Assembly (NCBI GenBank): GCA_029834535.1
Contig: JAQMWT010000278.1
Location: 1-64,000, forward strand
Length of the DNA stretch: 64,000 bases
Source of the DNA: Chrysophaeum taylorii
Taxonomy: Eukaryota; Sar; Pelagophyceae; Pelagomonadales; Pelagomonadaceae
Direction: 5' to 3'
The translations under genes were made by a program, and so were the position numbers. Shown here piece by piece: positions 19,331 to 30,620 of this stretch (positions are counted from its first letter, which is position 1; every line of letters starts with the position of its first letter). The notes beneath the pieces were generated by a model. It was not told the origin of the DNA. It worked only from the letters and a program-made list of their open reading frames with translations, and did no database searches.

Positions 19331-20900
19331 TCAGAGAGTAGCCCGAATTGCCGCGATATACAAGTGGACTGGCCGTCGACGGACAGCTTCGCCGACCCGG
19401 CCCGCATCTCGAGGAATTAATTGGGGGTACGTTGCAATCTCGGCGTCCAAGACCTCGGCGGTCGCGACGAGTTGTGGATTATCCTGGCATGCTCCGAAGA
19501 AGAAGGCTCGCACTCGGTTGAGAACTGTCGTCGCAGCGTCGGCTCTGTAGCGCTTCAACTTGAACTTGACGAACGAGCCGGAGTGCTTGATTCAGGTCGC
19601 CGAACCGATCGGAGATCGTCTTGGCCTCGTCGGTCGCGCTCGGGTCAGAGACCTCGTACGCGCCGCGAGCATCCAGTTCTCCGTCTCGCAGCACCGTTTG
19701 ATGCGAACATGGGTGGTTTCGACCTCTTTGCCGTCGAGCGGCGACGCGTCCGTCGCCGCCGACGTCACCGTAGCCCGGAGCGAGGGCGACGGCGGTCTCG
19801 AGAAAGACGCCTATCTCGGAGCGCGGGTCGCGAACGAAGCGTTCGGACGGGAGATCTACGTCGCTCGCCCGCTCCGGCCGGCAACAACCTCGACGACCGA
19901 GGAGTCTCCGAAGGCTCAACCCGCAAGGCGAGCAGTTTCATGCACAGCGCCCTGAGCTTCGAGTCCCGCGGCGCGCCCCGACCGGATCCTTCGACGCGCT
20001 TCAGCGTTCTGCTTCTCGAGGTCCGCTCCCACAGTCGCTCAGTCACCTCCTCCTTGGCCTGGTCGATCTCCATTCGCTTCACCTCCTGGTTGACGGTGGC
20101 GTATTTGATCTTGAGTTGTCGCATGGCCCGAGGGTCCAATAATTTCTTCGCTCGCTTCCTCGTTCGGCCAGAGTCGTAGTCTGTCTTGCCGCCTCCTTTG
20201 ACTGGGCCTTGGTCGTGGCGTTGAGCTCGTCGATGAATGCTGCACCTTCGCAGCATCATTGCGGTCGTGCCACTTCTCCCTCGCGGCAACTTGGCGCTCG
20301 TTCCTGACCCGGAGTCGCTCCTCCAGACGCGCGGCGTCGCGAACCCGCGCCTCGTACTCACGCTCGGCCTCGAGACGCACCGCCTTGGCCTCAGCCAACT
20401 CCGCTCGGCATCGACAGCCTCGGCGTGGGCCTGGTTCCACACGCGCTCGGCTGCGGTAGCGCGCCCTTCTTGTGGCCCAAAGGCTGTCTTGAGCTGCTGA
20501 ATCTGGTTGTCTCGACGCCGGAGGATTGCCTAAGAATGTGCGATGACGACAACGGTCGTGAGGACTCTCTTTGAGCACAAGAGCTCATCGGCCGAAGGGG
20601 CTATCGGCTCGCCGCGCGGATCGCCAGACGCAGGACGCGATTTTCCGCTTCGCCCGCCACGACGCCCTTGAGCCCGACCGCGACGGTCTGGGTGATCGTC
20701 CAAAAATAGTCCCGGTCTCGGCGTCGTAGCGCGTGCTCTCGACAGTCCCAGCACCTCCTAGGACAATCCGCCCCGCCGAGAATTCCTGGACGACCTCGAC
20801 CGAGTCTCCAGGACGCATCGTCGTCTTCAAGTGCCGCGCGAGAGCGTCCAAGATCCGACGGATGATTGCTAAAAATTATCGGTGCTTCTTCTCCATTCTT
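19331..20900 (-). pseudogene. Decayed gene for a coiled-coil protein
   Basis: Read on the minus strand, a beta-rich block near 20830-20690 (containing GDSVEVVQEFSAGRIVLGG) is followed in a shifted frame by ITQTVAVGLKGVVAGEAEN. Next come coiled-coil blocks at about 20500-20240 (LEERLRVRNERQVAAREKW) and 20210-19980 (KIKYATVNQEVKRMEIDQA), and a helical block at about 19590-19331 (VATAEVLDAEIATYP). The frame changes fall inside continuous blocks and not at GT-AG sites, so this is best read as a once-intact protein that has acquired several indels. No family was recognised. A transposon-encoded origin is possible, because the region borders a transposon cluster. Confidence 0.5.
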
Positions 20901-21263
20901 CGACGCCAGATCCCTGCGACAGTCCGTCGAGCAGAGATGAAACCGGATCGGCAAGTCCCCCGATATGCACAAGATTCGTTCGACATCCAGGGGTGCCCCC
21001 CCTTTATTTATCCGAAAGCGTCTTCACGCCGCATGCGCAATCGCGGTCAATCAAATAGTCTCGCCGTTCGCGCCTACCCACAGGCTTCTGCGGCCGTTGG
21101 GCTTTCGGCGCCGACTCTACAAGGTCGGATGCGTCCGTGTGGTTCCCGATAGGTGCGACGCCGCCTCCGGGCACGTTTCGACGGCATCCATGACCTCTAC
21201 GGAGGGGAATCCGCGCGTGTGGTGAGACCTGCTCTGTGTTAGTAGCCCGAGAGGGTTTTTTAA
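20901..21263 (+). other. Intergenic, no gene recognised
   Basis: This is the flank between the coiled-coil pseudogene and the left end of the hAT transposon. Short open frames only; no domain or repeat was noticed beyond a T-rich stretch just before the transposon end. Confidence 0.5.
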
Positions 21264-23988
21264 CAGCGTTGGGAATTAATTCACTGGGCTCACTTCACTA
21301 GGTTCACTGAATTTGGCTCACTTCACTTCACTTCACCTCACCAATTTTTTTTTTTTCCGAAGTCCAATGTTCACTTCATGTTCATTCGCTTTGGCTGACG
21401 GCCTGACCCTGGCCCCTTCTGATGACCGAAGTCGAGCCGCGCTACCTGGAGGTGGAGGATATTGTTGATGACTAACTAACTAACTAACTTCAGACCTCTC
21501 CCGAGCATGGGAGCCAGGCCGGACAGGCAGGAGCCGATCCGGAATCACAGAGGAAAATCACGCAGATGGGGCAGAGGCGAGGGACGAGGACTCGTCGATG
21601 ACGGAGAATGTTGATGAGGAGGAGGAATACCCGGAACAGAAGGAGGAGCACGAGAACGAGCCGATTGCGACGTCGATGCTGACGTGGAACACACCCGGCA
21701 AAGGTGGACGATCAACCAGGTTTTTCCAAGGTGTGTGGGACTGCGTGCGTCGACTGAAGGAACACCATCCTGACCGCGTCAGTGGGAAGGCGACACACGT
21801 GTTTGTCCTGTGCTGGGAGCGCCTGAAGGTGACGAGAGACTTCAAGAAAGGCACGTGGCAGACGACCAAGCCCTCTTGGGGCCCACTTCAAGGCTGCGCA
21901 ACCGGAGGAGGACGAGCTGGGATGTCAACAGCTCACCAAGGAACAGAAGACAGACCACGAAAAGGAGGGCGTTATGACGGCCGGGGGCGTTGTGGCAGCC
22001 TCGAAGGGTAAATCGGATATAACGAGATACTTCATGGCCATGCCCAGCCTGACAAAGCCCGATTTGAGTGGCTTTGAGACGGTGTGCGTGGGCCTCGTTC
22101 CAGCTGACGACGGAGCCGATTCCGGCACGGCTTCCCTGCTCCGTTCTGTGGTCGCGGAGCGTGCGGGAATCGATATCGATTTGGCGGGCGCAACAATTGT
22201 TCAAGACCGGGCTGCAATTGGCGTCGCCGAAGAATTTTTTGTTGAGGTCGAAGCGTGTGACATGCATGATATCTCAAAGATCTCGGCAGCGACATTTGGC
22301 GAGTTGACACGATCCAGAGGCAGGCAGGTGATCAATCCATTCCAAGCTGGCCAGGAGCTGCTGAACAGCGCCCACGATGGTGCCAAATACTTTTCTTACT
22401 GCACACGTTTGAAGGACCTGCGAGTACGCGCTTTTGCCATTACAACCGGGGAAATAAATCGCCGAAGCTCAAGCTCGACCTCAATAAGACGAGGTTCCGG
22501 GCGCGATACCAGCTTATTCGTTCCTTGTTGCGTACGCACCACGTGCCCAAACTGTACACGGCTACCCACATTGGATTCCCTTGGACAATCAGTAATGGGC
22601 AATGGGCGGCGTTGGCTGAATTCGAGGCGATTTTTGCTATAACGGATGCGGCCGTTGTTTTCGTGCAACATGAACATACATACCTGGGGGCGTGCGCCGC
22701 ATTGATCAAGCACAACATAATCGAGTCTCTGCGAGCTGGGACGCTAGAAGTCATTGATTTCCCGAACATAACTGCGAAATCCATTCCACGTAGGACTGTC
22801 GATGTTGACGACGTCAGCGAGACCGGCAAAATCTGTCTCGAGCGGGCTATACTCGAATGTGAACGTCGGTTTTGCGGGAATATTAAAAACTACGTGCGTC
22901 ACTTCAACTACGAATTGAACGATCGCGAGCTGATTGCCTTCCTTCTTGACTTTCGGACTATCAACTGCTGGCACCTGTCGTCCAATCAGAGAGCTCGGGC
23001 CAGGAAGTTGCTTGCTCAAGGAAGAATATGTGATTTACGCACGGACTGCATTCCACCACAAAAAGGCAAAGACTTCCTCCGAGCCTGCGCCGCCCTCCGA
23101 ACCTGCGCCTGCCCGCGATCTCTTGGCGGCACTCGACGCACCCGGCGCTTGGGACGACATTAGTGGCGATGAGCCTTTTGCTATGCCTGAGAACCAGATG
23201 CCCGATTTCAATGTGGAGTTTGAACAGGTCTTCACTCAATGGATCAGGCTCTCGAGATCGCTCAACAACTGGAAAGAGCATTATCCCGAGCTTGAGAAGA
23301 AGGATGAAGTCGGCTTCACAGATCTGGCTGTGCTCGACGTTGGAAAGCTGTATCGACCGCTCACCAAGGAGCAGTATGGGTACCTTCCGGACATGGCGAG
23401 AGCCTCTAAGGGTTTTTCCAATTGGCGCACATGGCGCGCAGAGCTACTGTGAGCTCTGCCTGAGCATTGGAAATCTTGTCCTGACCGAGGGAAAGAAACA
23501 CGTTGCTCTGCGCGGACGAGACGGACAAAGTTGCCCTACTGCGCATGAACAAGAATTTCATTGCGGCGGCCCGGATTAGGTAAGTACAGGGACCTCGGAC
23601 ACGAGACCGAGTTTTTCAAAAACGCCGGGAGCACCATCCCCGAAGGGTCTTTGGAGATGGAGGTTGATGAGGAAGAACCAGACGAAGATACCGAGGTCGG
23701 TCGTTCACATCGCCTACTAAAGTATGAAACACTGAAAAACATCCATGGTGACTCTCCTTCGCCCCGAAAAAACGCGAATGAATCTAAGAGCACCAGACCT
23801 AGGCAATAGCGCGCGGGGGGCACGGAACTGACGGGGCGCGGCAGGGACCGGCGGTGGCTTCAAAAAAAAATGGCGTTCACTTCACAAAGGTTCACTATAG
23901 CCACGTAGGGCGACGTGTTCACTTCGAATCACTTCACCAAATTGCGCGGCTGGTGAAGTTCACTTGCTGAAGTGAATTCCCAACGCTG
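21264..23988 (+). mobile_element. hAT-superfamily DNA transposon, about 2.7 kb, inactive
   Basis: The ends are inverted repeats: CAGCGTTGGGAATT at 21264 and its reverse complement AATTCCCAACGCTG ending at 23988, each followed inward by TTCACT-type subterminal repeats. This end sequence is typical of hAT elements. Inside, the plus strand encodes transposase pieces. A BED-finger-like N-terminus (about 21598-21890) includes FVLCWERLKVTRDFKKGTW, a middle region with ITRYF spans about 21970-22500, an RNase-H-like core spans about 22500-23160, and a C-terminal dimerisation-like block lies near 23200-23560. The pieces lie in three frames, so at least two indels have broken it unless introns intervene. 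No 8-bp target duplication was seen. Confidence 0.82.
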
Positions 23989-24483
23989 GAGTAAAGGCTT
24001 TTTTCTATACCCGAAATCGAGTAAAAGTGCAACGCGGTAAAAGTTCGACCCGACCCCTTTACTCCCAGTTAAATTGCTGTTCATTTTTTTTTGTTGAGAT
24101 TTTGGTTTCGGCACTGGCAAGAACAAAAAAAGGAGCGGCACAAGTAGGAAGGGGAAGAGCCAGTGAGGACGGCGAAGAGAGGGAACAGGGAGTGAGTTAG
24201 AGATAACGAAAGCTAAATGAAGAGGTAGGGGGAAGAACGTGAAGAAAGTCACAAGAAGGAGTGACGCAAGAAAATTTCGAAGGAAGAGACGAAGCAGAAG
24301 CGAAGAAGCATGGCTTTGACACGAGAAGTCGATGCTAGGAGACGATCGCAGCGCGATACCACGCAACTCCAAGCGAGCCGTCATAATTTGTTTCGGGCGA
24401 GGCGGCCAAAGTTATGTCGCGAAAAGACAAGGCGACCAGATGTCATCAGCATCAACGGCACATTTTACAGGGATGTCAATAAT
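23989..24483 (+). other. Intergenic, purine-rich
   Basis: The plus strand is strongly A/G-rich from about 24110 to 24310 (GAAGAG and AGGA runs). No gene was recognised; the open frame on the opposite strand is a by-product of this bias. Confidence 0.5.
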
Positions 24484-25381
24484 GCTCTTCGAGCCTGGGA
24501 GTTGCAAACCATAATAATAATATCTGGGAGTTGCTAATCGTTAAAAAAAAAAAATGCCATTGAATCGAGCCGCAAACCACTCTCTCCTCGACCGCCATTT
24601 CCTCACCCCCCTTGCTCCACATTCAGCGCCTCCTCCCACCATGCGCTCCTTTTGCTGTCCCCTCCGTTCTACACCTCTCTTGCGCCTCATCCCAACACGC
24701 GCTCTTTTTGTTGCTCTCACCTTGCTTCTCACTGCGTTACCGCCTCTTCCGGCCTTCTCCCGTGTGCTTTGCTCCTTTTTGCTTTCCCCATCGCCTTGCT
24801 CTCCGGCAAACGGCCTCGCGCGAAGTGTTATTATTATACGCGGCAGCAGCGTCGGTGCCACATGCAACGGAGAGGGTTTGTCGGACTTTGCGTCCGTTGA
24901 GTATTGGGGAGCATACAGACAGAAAGGCAAGAACCAGTCCTGTATTATCGTGCTCGCGAGTGCCAGAGGGTGATACACTTGGGTAGCCACATGCATCGTA
25001 GCTCTGTCTCGCGGTAGTCGATGTGGGCATGGAGTCGGAAGATGGTTTTCAAAGCGGCTCGGGAGAACAAGGGGGGAGGTCGCCAAGTGCGACACGCGTG
25101 ATCAGGAACGACAAACAGGCAGTAGAGCGCTGTCGAGTGGCTAGTTGTGTTGTCACGAGGAAGTTAAAACCTGCATTGCGCGCATCATGGAGGAAAGAAG
25201 GAAGGAAAGAAAGAAGGACCTGCACGAGCCGACATAAAAGATGTCCGGGCGAGAGCGCGAAAACAGAGGGGGCCTGACGACAGGATTTTTTCCGCGCGCG
25301 CGCACGAGTTCTCTTCTTTTTCTTAAAATTATTAAATTGGTTTGCCTTTCCCAGACTCGAAGAAGAGCCAGAGTGGATGAT
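24484..25381. mobile_element. Candidate non-autonomous element with degenerate inverted ends
   Basis: The left end GCTCTTCGAGCCTGGGAG (about 24485) resembles the reverse complement of the right end near 25355-25381, which reads CTCTGGCTCTTC then GAGTCTGGGA. These resemble the ends of the small element at 14873. The interior (about 900 bp) is pyrimidine-rich on the plus strand near 24590-24790 and holds no recognisable protein. The assignment rests on the end similarity only. Confidence 0.35.
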
Positions 25382-25719
25382 GGGTGAGCACAAAGGGGGA
25401 CAACGAAGAAGGAGCAAGCAAAGGGGGGTGGCAGAAGTAGGAATTGGGAGGACCAGCAGTGAATGTTTTTCTTTTTTTTTTTGTAATAAGAAGGCAGGTC
25501 CACGATTGATGGACTGCCTCCCTCAGCACCCCGCAAACAACAAAGCAAAAATACTGATGATCCAGGACTTTAGCAGCATCTGTTGATGTGCTGTAGGGGG
25601 ATGCGTGCCGCAAGAGTAAGTAAGTAAGCTCCCCACTTTATTATTATAAGAAGAATTTTCTTCGGCCTGTGTAAAAAGAAAAGAAAGCATGTCCCCCGAC
25701 ACGACTAGTTGACACAGAG
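25382..25719 (+). other. Intergenic, likely kinase promoter region
   Basis: No gene was recognised. Contains a GTAA tetranucleotide run (about 25616-25628) and a TTA triplet run just before the kinase start. The promoter of the downstream kinase should lie here, but no clear element was identified. Confidence 0.4.
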
Positions 25720-26718
25720 ATGGCGGCATTGGTTGTCAAAGACGCTGGGCCAGAGCGGGAAGTGAGCATCGACGAACTGGACATCCTCGAGAAGGAGCTC
25801 GGTTTCGGGTCGTACTCGGTGGTGCACCTCGCGGAGCACCGCATGAAGAAGGAACGGTTTGCCGTGAAGATCGCCGACGGGCGCGACTCGTCGGCGCATT
25901 CTTCGCTCCAGCGCGAGTGGGATGTGCTGCGGCGCGCGAGCCGGCTGCCGGGGGTGGTCCAAGCGTACGGATTCGAGCAGCGCGACGGGGAGTCGTACCT
26001 CATATTAGAGTACATGGCGGGCGGCGAATTGTTCGAGCGGATCTTGGAACGAGAACGGTACACCGAATACGAAGCCCGCGAATGCGCGAACGTCCTTCTG
26101 AGCATCGTGCGGTCCCTTCATTCCGCCAACGTCCTCCATCGCGACATCAAACCCGAAAATCTGTTGCTAGTTGCCCCCGACTCGGAGGCCTGCAAGCTCG
26201 CCGACTTTGGTTCGGCTCTGCTCCTGGAGAACGATCAACCGATCAAAGACGCGGCGGGCACCGAGCTCTACATCGCTCCCGAAGCCCTCCAACTTCTGTA
26301 CAACGCCCGCGCCCCGGCCTACTCTGGCTTCAAGAGTGACCTCTGGAGCTGCGGCGTCGTCGTCTACGTCCTCCTCGCCGGCTATCCCCCTTTCGCGAAC
26401 GAAGAAGGAAAAGTAGATTCGGACGTCGTCGACGACATCCTCAACGCCCGATTCTCCTTCGACGACGACGTCTGGGACGATGTCTCCGACGCGGCCAAGT
26501 CCCTCGTCTCCTCCTTGCTCCAAATCGACCCCGACAAGCGCCTCTCGGCCACCGCTGCCCTCGTCCATCCTTGGTTCACTACCGACCTACTCGACAACAC
26601 CAAAATCCTCACCAAGACCCTCAGCAACATTCAGACCATGTTCAAGCCCAAGCAAAAATTTAAGGGCGGCGTCTCGGCAATAATGGCAATGAACCGCGCC
26701 AAGCGCCTACTCAAATAA
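25720..26718 (+). CDS. CaMK-group serine/threonine protein kinase
   Basis: This 332-residue kinase is complete and single-exon. The glycine loop GFGSYSVV (28-35), catalytic Lys50 in FAVKI, HRDIKPENL (140-148, catalytic Asp142), DFG (162-164) and APE (186-188) are all present, so it should be active. GFKSDLWSCGVVVYVLLAGYP fits the CaMK family. After the kinase domain, a short tail with SNIQTMFKPKQKFKGGVSAI and a basic hydrophobic end resembles the autoinhibitory/calmodulin-binding segment of CaMKI-like enzymes. No EF hands follow, so it is not a CDPK. The substrate is unknown. The start is the ATG at 25720, about six residues before the acidic lead-in to the kinase fold. Confidence 0.93.
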   Translation: MAALVVKDAGPEREVSIDELDILEKELGFGSYSVVHLAEHRMKKERFAVKIADGRDSSAHSSLQREWDVLRRASRLPGVVQAYGFEQRDGESYLILEYMAGGELFERILERERYTEYEARECANVLLSIVRSLHSANVLHRDIKPENLLLVAPDSEACKLADFGSALLLENDQPIKDAAGTELYIAPEALQLLYNARAPAYSGFKSDLWSCGVVVYVLLAGYPPFANEEGKVDSDVVDDILNARFSFDDDVWDDVSDAAKSLVSSLLQIDPDKRLSATAALVHPWFTTDLLDNTKILTKTLSNIQTMFKPKQKFKGGVSAIMAMNRAKRLLK

Positions 26719-28339
26719 GAGAGAGAGAGAGAGAGAGGTCTCTCGACCTCCCATCCTTTTTCGCGATGCGCGCGCTTATTTATTCTCCTTCGAGCCGCCC
26801 TCCCTCGAATGCTGCCTTTATGTTTTAATAAGACTAGTATGCCCGGTCAACTTTTAAGTCTTTTTTTAAGTACCGAGAACAACAACAACAACAACAAAAA
26901 AAACTAACAACGCGTCGCTTGATTATTATCATATTATTTGAGACGAACGAAAAAAAGAAGGGCACATCATCTATCACCCTACTCGTCGCCGCCGCCGCCG
27001 CCGCCGCCGCGTTAAGTTGTTGTCGATCGATCGACACCGTGGACTTTCGTTGGATGGACATCTCGCTCGTCGTCAGCGAAAAACCTTTTTCTTCGACTCG
27101 CATGTCGCACCGTGGTAGTTAGTTGCATGCTGGCATCTCAAATCTTGTGGGTGGCCAAACTCCGGAGGTCCTAGAAAACTCGACCGACCAAGGGCGTCTC
27201 TCTCCCTGATTGGTTGCCTCGTGGTATATTTGTGGCGCGACCCCTTGTGTACCGGCGGCGCACGTTGTTCCCGTATCTAACATCCTTTTTCGAAGTTCTC
27301 TCGCACTCAAAAAACAAGTCGAAAGCCCTTCTTCGGTTTCTGAGCCGGATCATCGAGAGTTTTACTTCTAAAGCTGCCAGATCAATCACCTCGCGGTTCT
27401 CAAGTCTCGACTCTAGAACGTCATCACCTTGACTGCGACCGTCCTACTTTCTCAAGCCTGCTGCATGTGTCACCATTCCGTAGAATTACATCTAACCTGC
27501 TGTCGGCCATTCCGCTTCAATCCCGTCATCGGCACCTACCTCCGCGTGGACGCTCCCTTGCGCGACAAAAAAAACTCGAGAAGAGAAAGGAAGAGAAACG
27601 GCACTCTTTTCCAATTAATTCGAGGGGCCCTTCGCGTTCGGCCGCTTCAGTCTGAGGAGCGGAGCGAATGCTCAGCGAACCCGCCAAGACCCGGCCGGCG
27701 GGTCAACCCAGTATCTCTCTATTCATGGCGTCTCTGATGCTTTGCCAACGTGGCCGGGTAATAAGTCTTATTTTGCCAACTTATTATTACTACAATGTCG
27801 TATAATAAAATAACCAGTAAACAAACACACGGCGGCGGCTAACAAACCACCCCCTCCTCAACTTATTTATTATTAATAAGTCCTGACTTCGGGCCGATTT
27901 TTTTAAAAAGCCACGACGAACGCAAGTCGAGCCTGAAAACGTTTCTTTCTGTGGCAAAAGTAAAAAAATGCTTGACTTCGAAACTTGGGAATGCAGGAGT
28001 AAGTAAAACTCCAAACTTCAACCCATTTTTTAAAAAATGCAGTAATACAACAAAGGTTTTTGACTGGCCGAACCCTGTGATCGCTAACCATATGGTTGCG
28101 ATGGAGGACGGCGCCTAACACGCTTGCTCCCTGCGGCGGCCCCGGCCGTCCCGGAGTGAGACGGTGCCTGCTCGCCTCCCGGGCTGGCCGGTTAGCACCC
28201 GGAAAGTCCGCGATGGGATGGGGGTCGCTCGGTTGGGCAGAACGCGACGGACAGGTCGATTGTACGTGGACCAACACTTTCGCGGCCTGCGACGCTTTTT
28301 CACGACCTCGCACAAGACCGCGTGCAGTGGCGGTCCGCC
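26719..28339 (+). other. Long intergenic stretch without a recognised gene
   Basis: Directly after the kinase stop is an (AG)n run (26719-26738). A CAA run near 26880 and a GCC/GCG triplet run (about 26985-27010) follow. Between 27100 and 28300 there are several short open frames with no domain. ATTATTAATAAG and AATAATAAG tracts near 27770 and 27870 are AT-rich islands. Nothing supports a gene. Confidence 0.5.
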
Positions 28340-28490
28340 ATCAACAACTCCTCGCCCGTCCTCTCTGCCCCAACTGCGTGATTTCGCTCTGTGATTCCGG
28401 ATCGGCCCCTGCCGCGGTCCGGCCTGGCCCCCATGCTCTGGCTCCCATGCCTCGGGAGAGGTCTGAAGTTAGTTAGTTAGTTTTGACTGC
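28340..28490 (-). mobile_element. Fragment related to the hAT element, inverted
   Basis: Read on the minus strand, 28490-28340 matches 21475-21600 inside the hAT element. Shared segments include ACTAACTAACTTCAGACC, CTCTCCCGAG, GCATGGGAGCCAG, GCCGATCCGGAATCACAGAG and ATCACGCAG. Similarity fades beyond both limits. It is either a fragment of a second, older hAT copy or a smaller repeat that inserted into both places. Confidence 0.7.
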
Positions 28491-29174
28491 CAAACCCTCC
28501 CCGAAGTTTTTTTCGTGCCAACACTGCTGCACGACGGGGTTTACGTTTGATACCAGCCACGTCTATATGCTTGAAGCTGCCATGGATCGCGGGGGGATCG
28601 AGCGCTTAACTTAGAATCTACGTTCGACTGATTTTTGATTTATGTTGTGCGGAAACATCCAGAGAACGTCGTCTAATACGTGCCAGAAGTCGAGATTGGG
28701 CGCTTACTCGTAAGCCACCTCCGTCGTCGACTTAGATGATCAATCCACGGCAGACTCGACTCGAGGTGCCGCCTTCGGCGAACCCGATGATGCTCCCTTA
28801 GCGGGGAAAAGAGAAAGTGCCGTAGTTCGTTCCCGCGATGAACATCGCGTATTTCTTTCATTCCACGACCCAGGGAGAATTCGACAATCTCAAATCGAGC
28901 ATCAAGACGCTGTCTGAGAAGACACAACATTCTCCCGCTGACATAAATAATATTACGAGCTCTTTGTTTGTTTGATTTTTTGTTCGCTCGTTCGTTCTAA
29001 GGACAGAGTGATCTTTCTCTTTTGGCGAATTTCATCACCCTTCGGCTTCTCTGCGAATTATCCTTGGTGGGTTGTGCATAGTTCTAACTAACGAACGAAT
29101 TACGGGCCAGCCCAATGCATCGGGCGTAGGCTAATCCCAGCGCAGTGGCGCGTTGGGTCAGAGTCACTGGGCGT
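28491..29174 (+). other. Intergenic, no gene recognised
   Basis: It contains short GTTC runs near 28982-28998 and otherwise unremarkable sequence. The short minus-strand open frame at 28673-28930 has no domain and no coding bias. Confidence 0.45.
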
Positions 29175-30620
29175 TCAGACGGGAAAGATTGAGGGCGACT
29201 TGATTTTCTGTCGCCACGGTTTTGAGCGGGGGAGCACACCAGATTTTCGTTGGTATGGACACCTAGTTGAGACCCCGGAGGTTAGTGCGTAACTGTGGGG
29301 GTGTTTTGGAGACGCACCAGGAGACGAAGATCTTCCGTGGGAAGCGGTTTCAGGGCATGCGGGCAACATGGATTGCCCTGCGGAGTTGTCGCCGAGAGAT
29401 GTAGGTATCGATAGTCTCCAGGCCAAGGCGCTGGACGAGAGTTGAAGTTTTGGTATGTTTCCAGGTCCGGCGATTTGTAACGCTGAATATCGCGCGTGCG
29501 TACTGTGCGTGAACGCATCGTCGGCGACTGTAGACAACCTCGGTTAGGCACCGTGATTCCGCCGCGTGAAGGAGGGTGCTGACGATGAGACACGCGTAGA
29601 CAGATCGCGTGGCTCTCGCGGTGACGTATCTCGAGGCAAAAACGTAAAGACGAAGCGCATCGAAAGCCGCCGCCGCCTTCTTCAGACGAGAGCAAACGTC
29701 CTCGGAGGAGTCACTACAGTTGTGAGAGAGTAACGAGCCCAGTTATACGAACGTCGCCACTACGGGGATACGACGGCCGTCAACTACGTCTAAGTCGGAG
29801 AGGTAGGCGCCATCGTAGGTTGCAGAGTCATTGTAGAGCATGCCTGGCTTGGCAACAAACAGTATCTCGGATTTCGGCTCTTTCCCTGCTTGACGATCAC
29901 CTGCGTGGACTTCCATACCGCATCTGGCAACAACGTGCCTCACGAGACGGGGCATCTCCTCGTTCGCAGCGCGACGGTCGGGAAACAAACGGAAACGACA
30001 GATCATCGGCATAAGCTGGGGCTCTTAGAGTGCACCCCCCCCCCCTCCGACGTTTTGAGTTGTAGCGACGTCCCGTAAGTACATCGTCTTGCTTCGTTTT
30101 CACCTAGGACAACATCCTGCTTTACGCCGATGATATATTGAGTCGATCGAAGCGGTAGTGCCGGAGACGAAGAACCGCAATTGTATACTGTGGAGCGCTA
30201 TAGTGAGGTGCACGAGTTTCTTCGCTGGAACACCGAACTTCGATAGCACTAGCCATTGTAGGTCCCGCGGGACCACCCTGTCGAAAGCCTTGACGAAATC
30301 AACGAAGAAAACCAACGTTTCCACGACATGCTCGCGGCGCTTTTTCAATGCCATATTCAGGCTGAAAGTTGCGTCGGCAGTTCCCCGTTCCGGCCGAAAG
30401 CCGCACCGCTATTCGCGTTCTAGCTCAGCGGAGGTGACGCCGAGAGGCGCGCGAATGATGTTGGAAACGGGGTCTTTCGTGCGACCTCGAGCATCATCTC
30501 GCCGCGATAAGAGCCTGGCAGCGAAAGGTCACCTTTCTACCGCAAAATACCAAGGATGCCGATATCCCATTCTTCCGGTTGTTTCCCGGACGATCAGAAA
30601 CCATGCACTACAGTTCTGAG
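29175..30620 (-). mobile_element. Non-LTR retrotransposon (LINE), reverse transcriptase remnant
   Basis: On the minus strand, the RT palm is visible at about 30420-30100: a GFRPERGTADATF-type segment, then motif A in FFVDFVKAFDRVVPRDL and the FGVPAKKL helix. The catalytic YADD box follows at about 30020 (AYADDLSF), and then the connection region with KSEILFVAKPG and DGRRIPVV (about 29900-29750). Downstream, near 29660-29400, a frame with the post-RT helical region typical of LINEs continues. The pieces occupy several frames, so it is broken by several indels, and the 5' part is missing or unrecognisable beyond about 30620. No poly-A tail or target duplication was identified. It is an inactive, 5'-truncated copy. 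Confidence 0.78.

Noticed and set aside
23929-24384. Minus-strand open frame in the purine-rich tract
   Set aside because: Leu/Phe/Pro-rich product is due to the A/G bias and has no coding signal.
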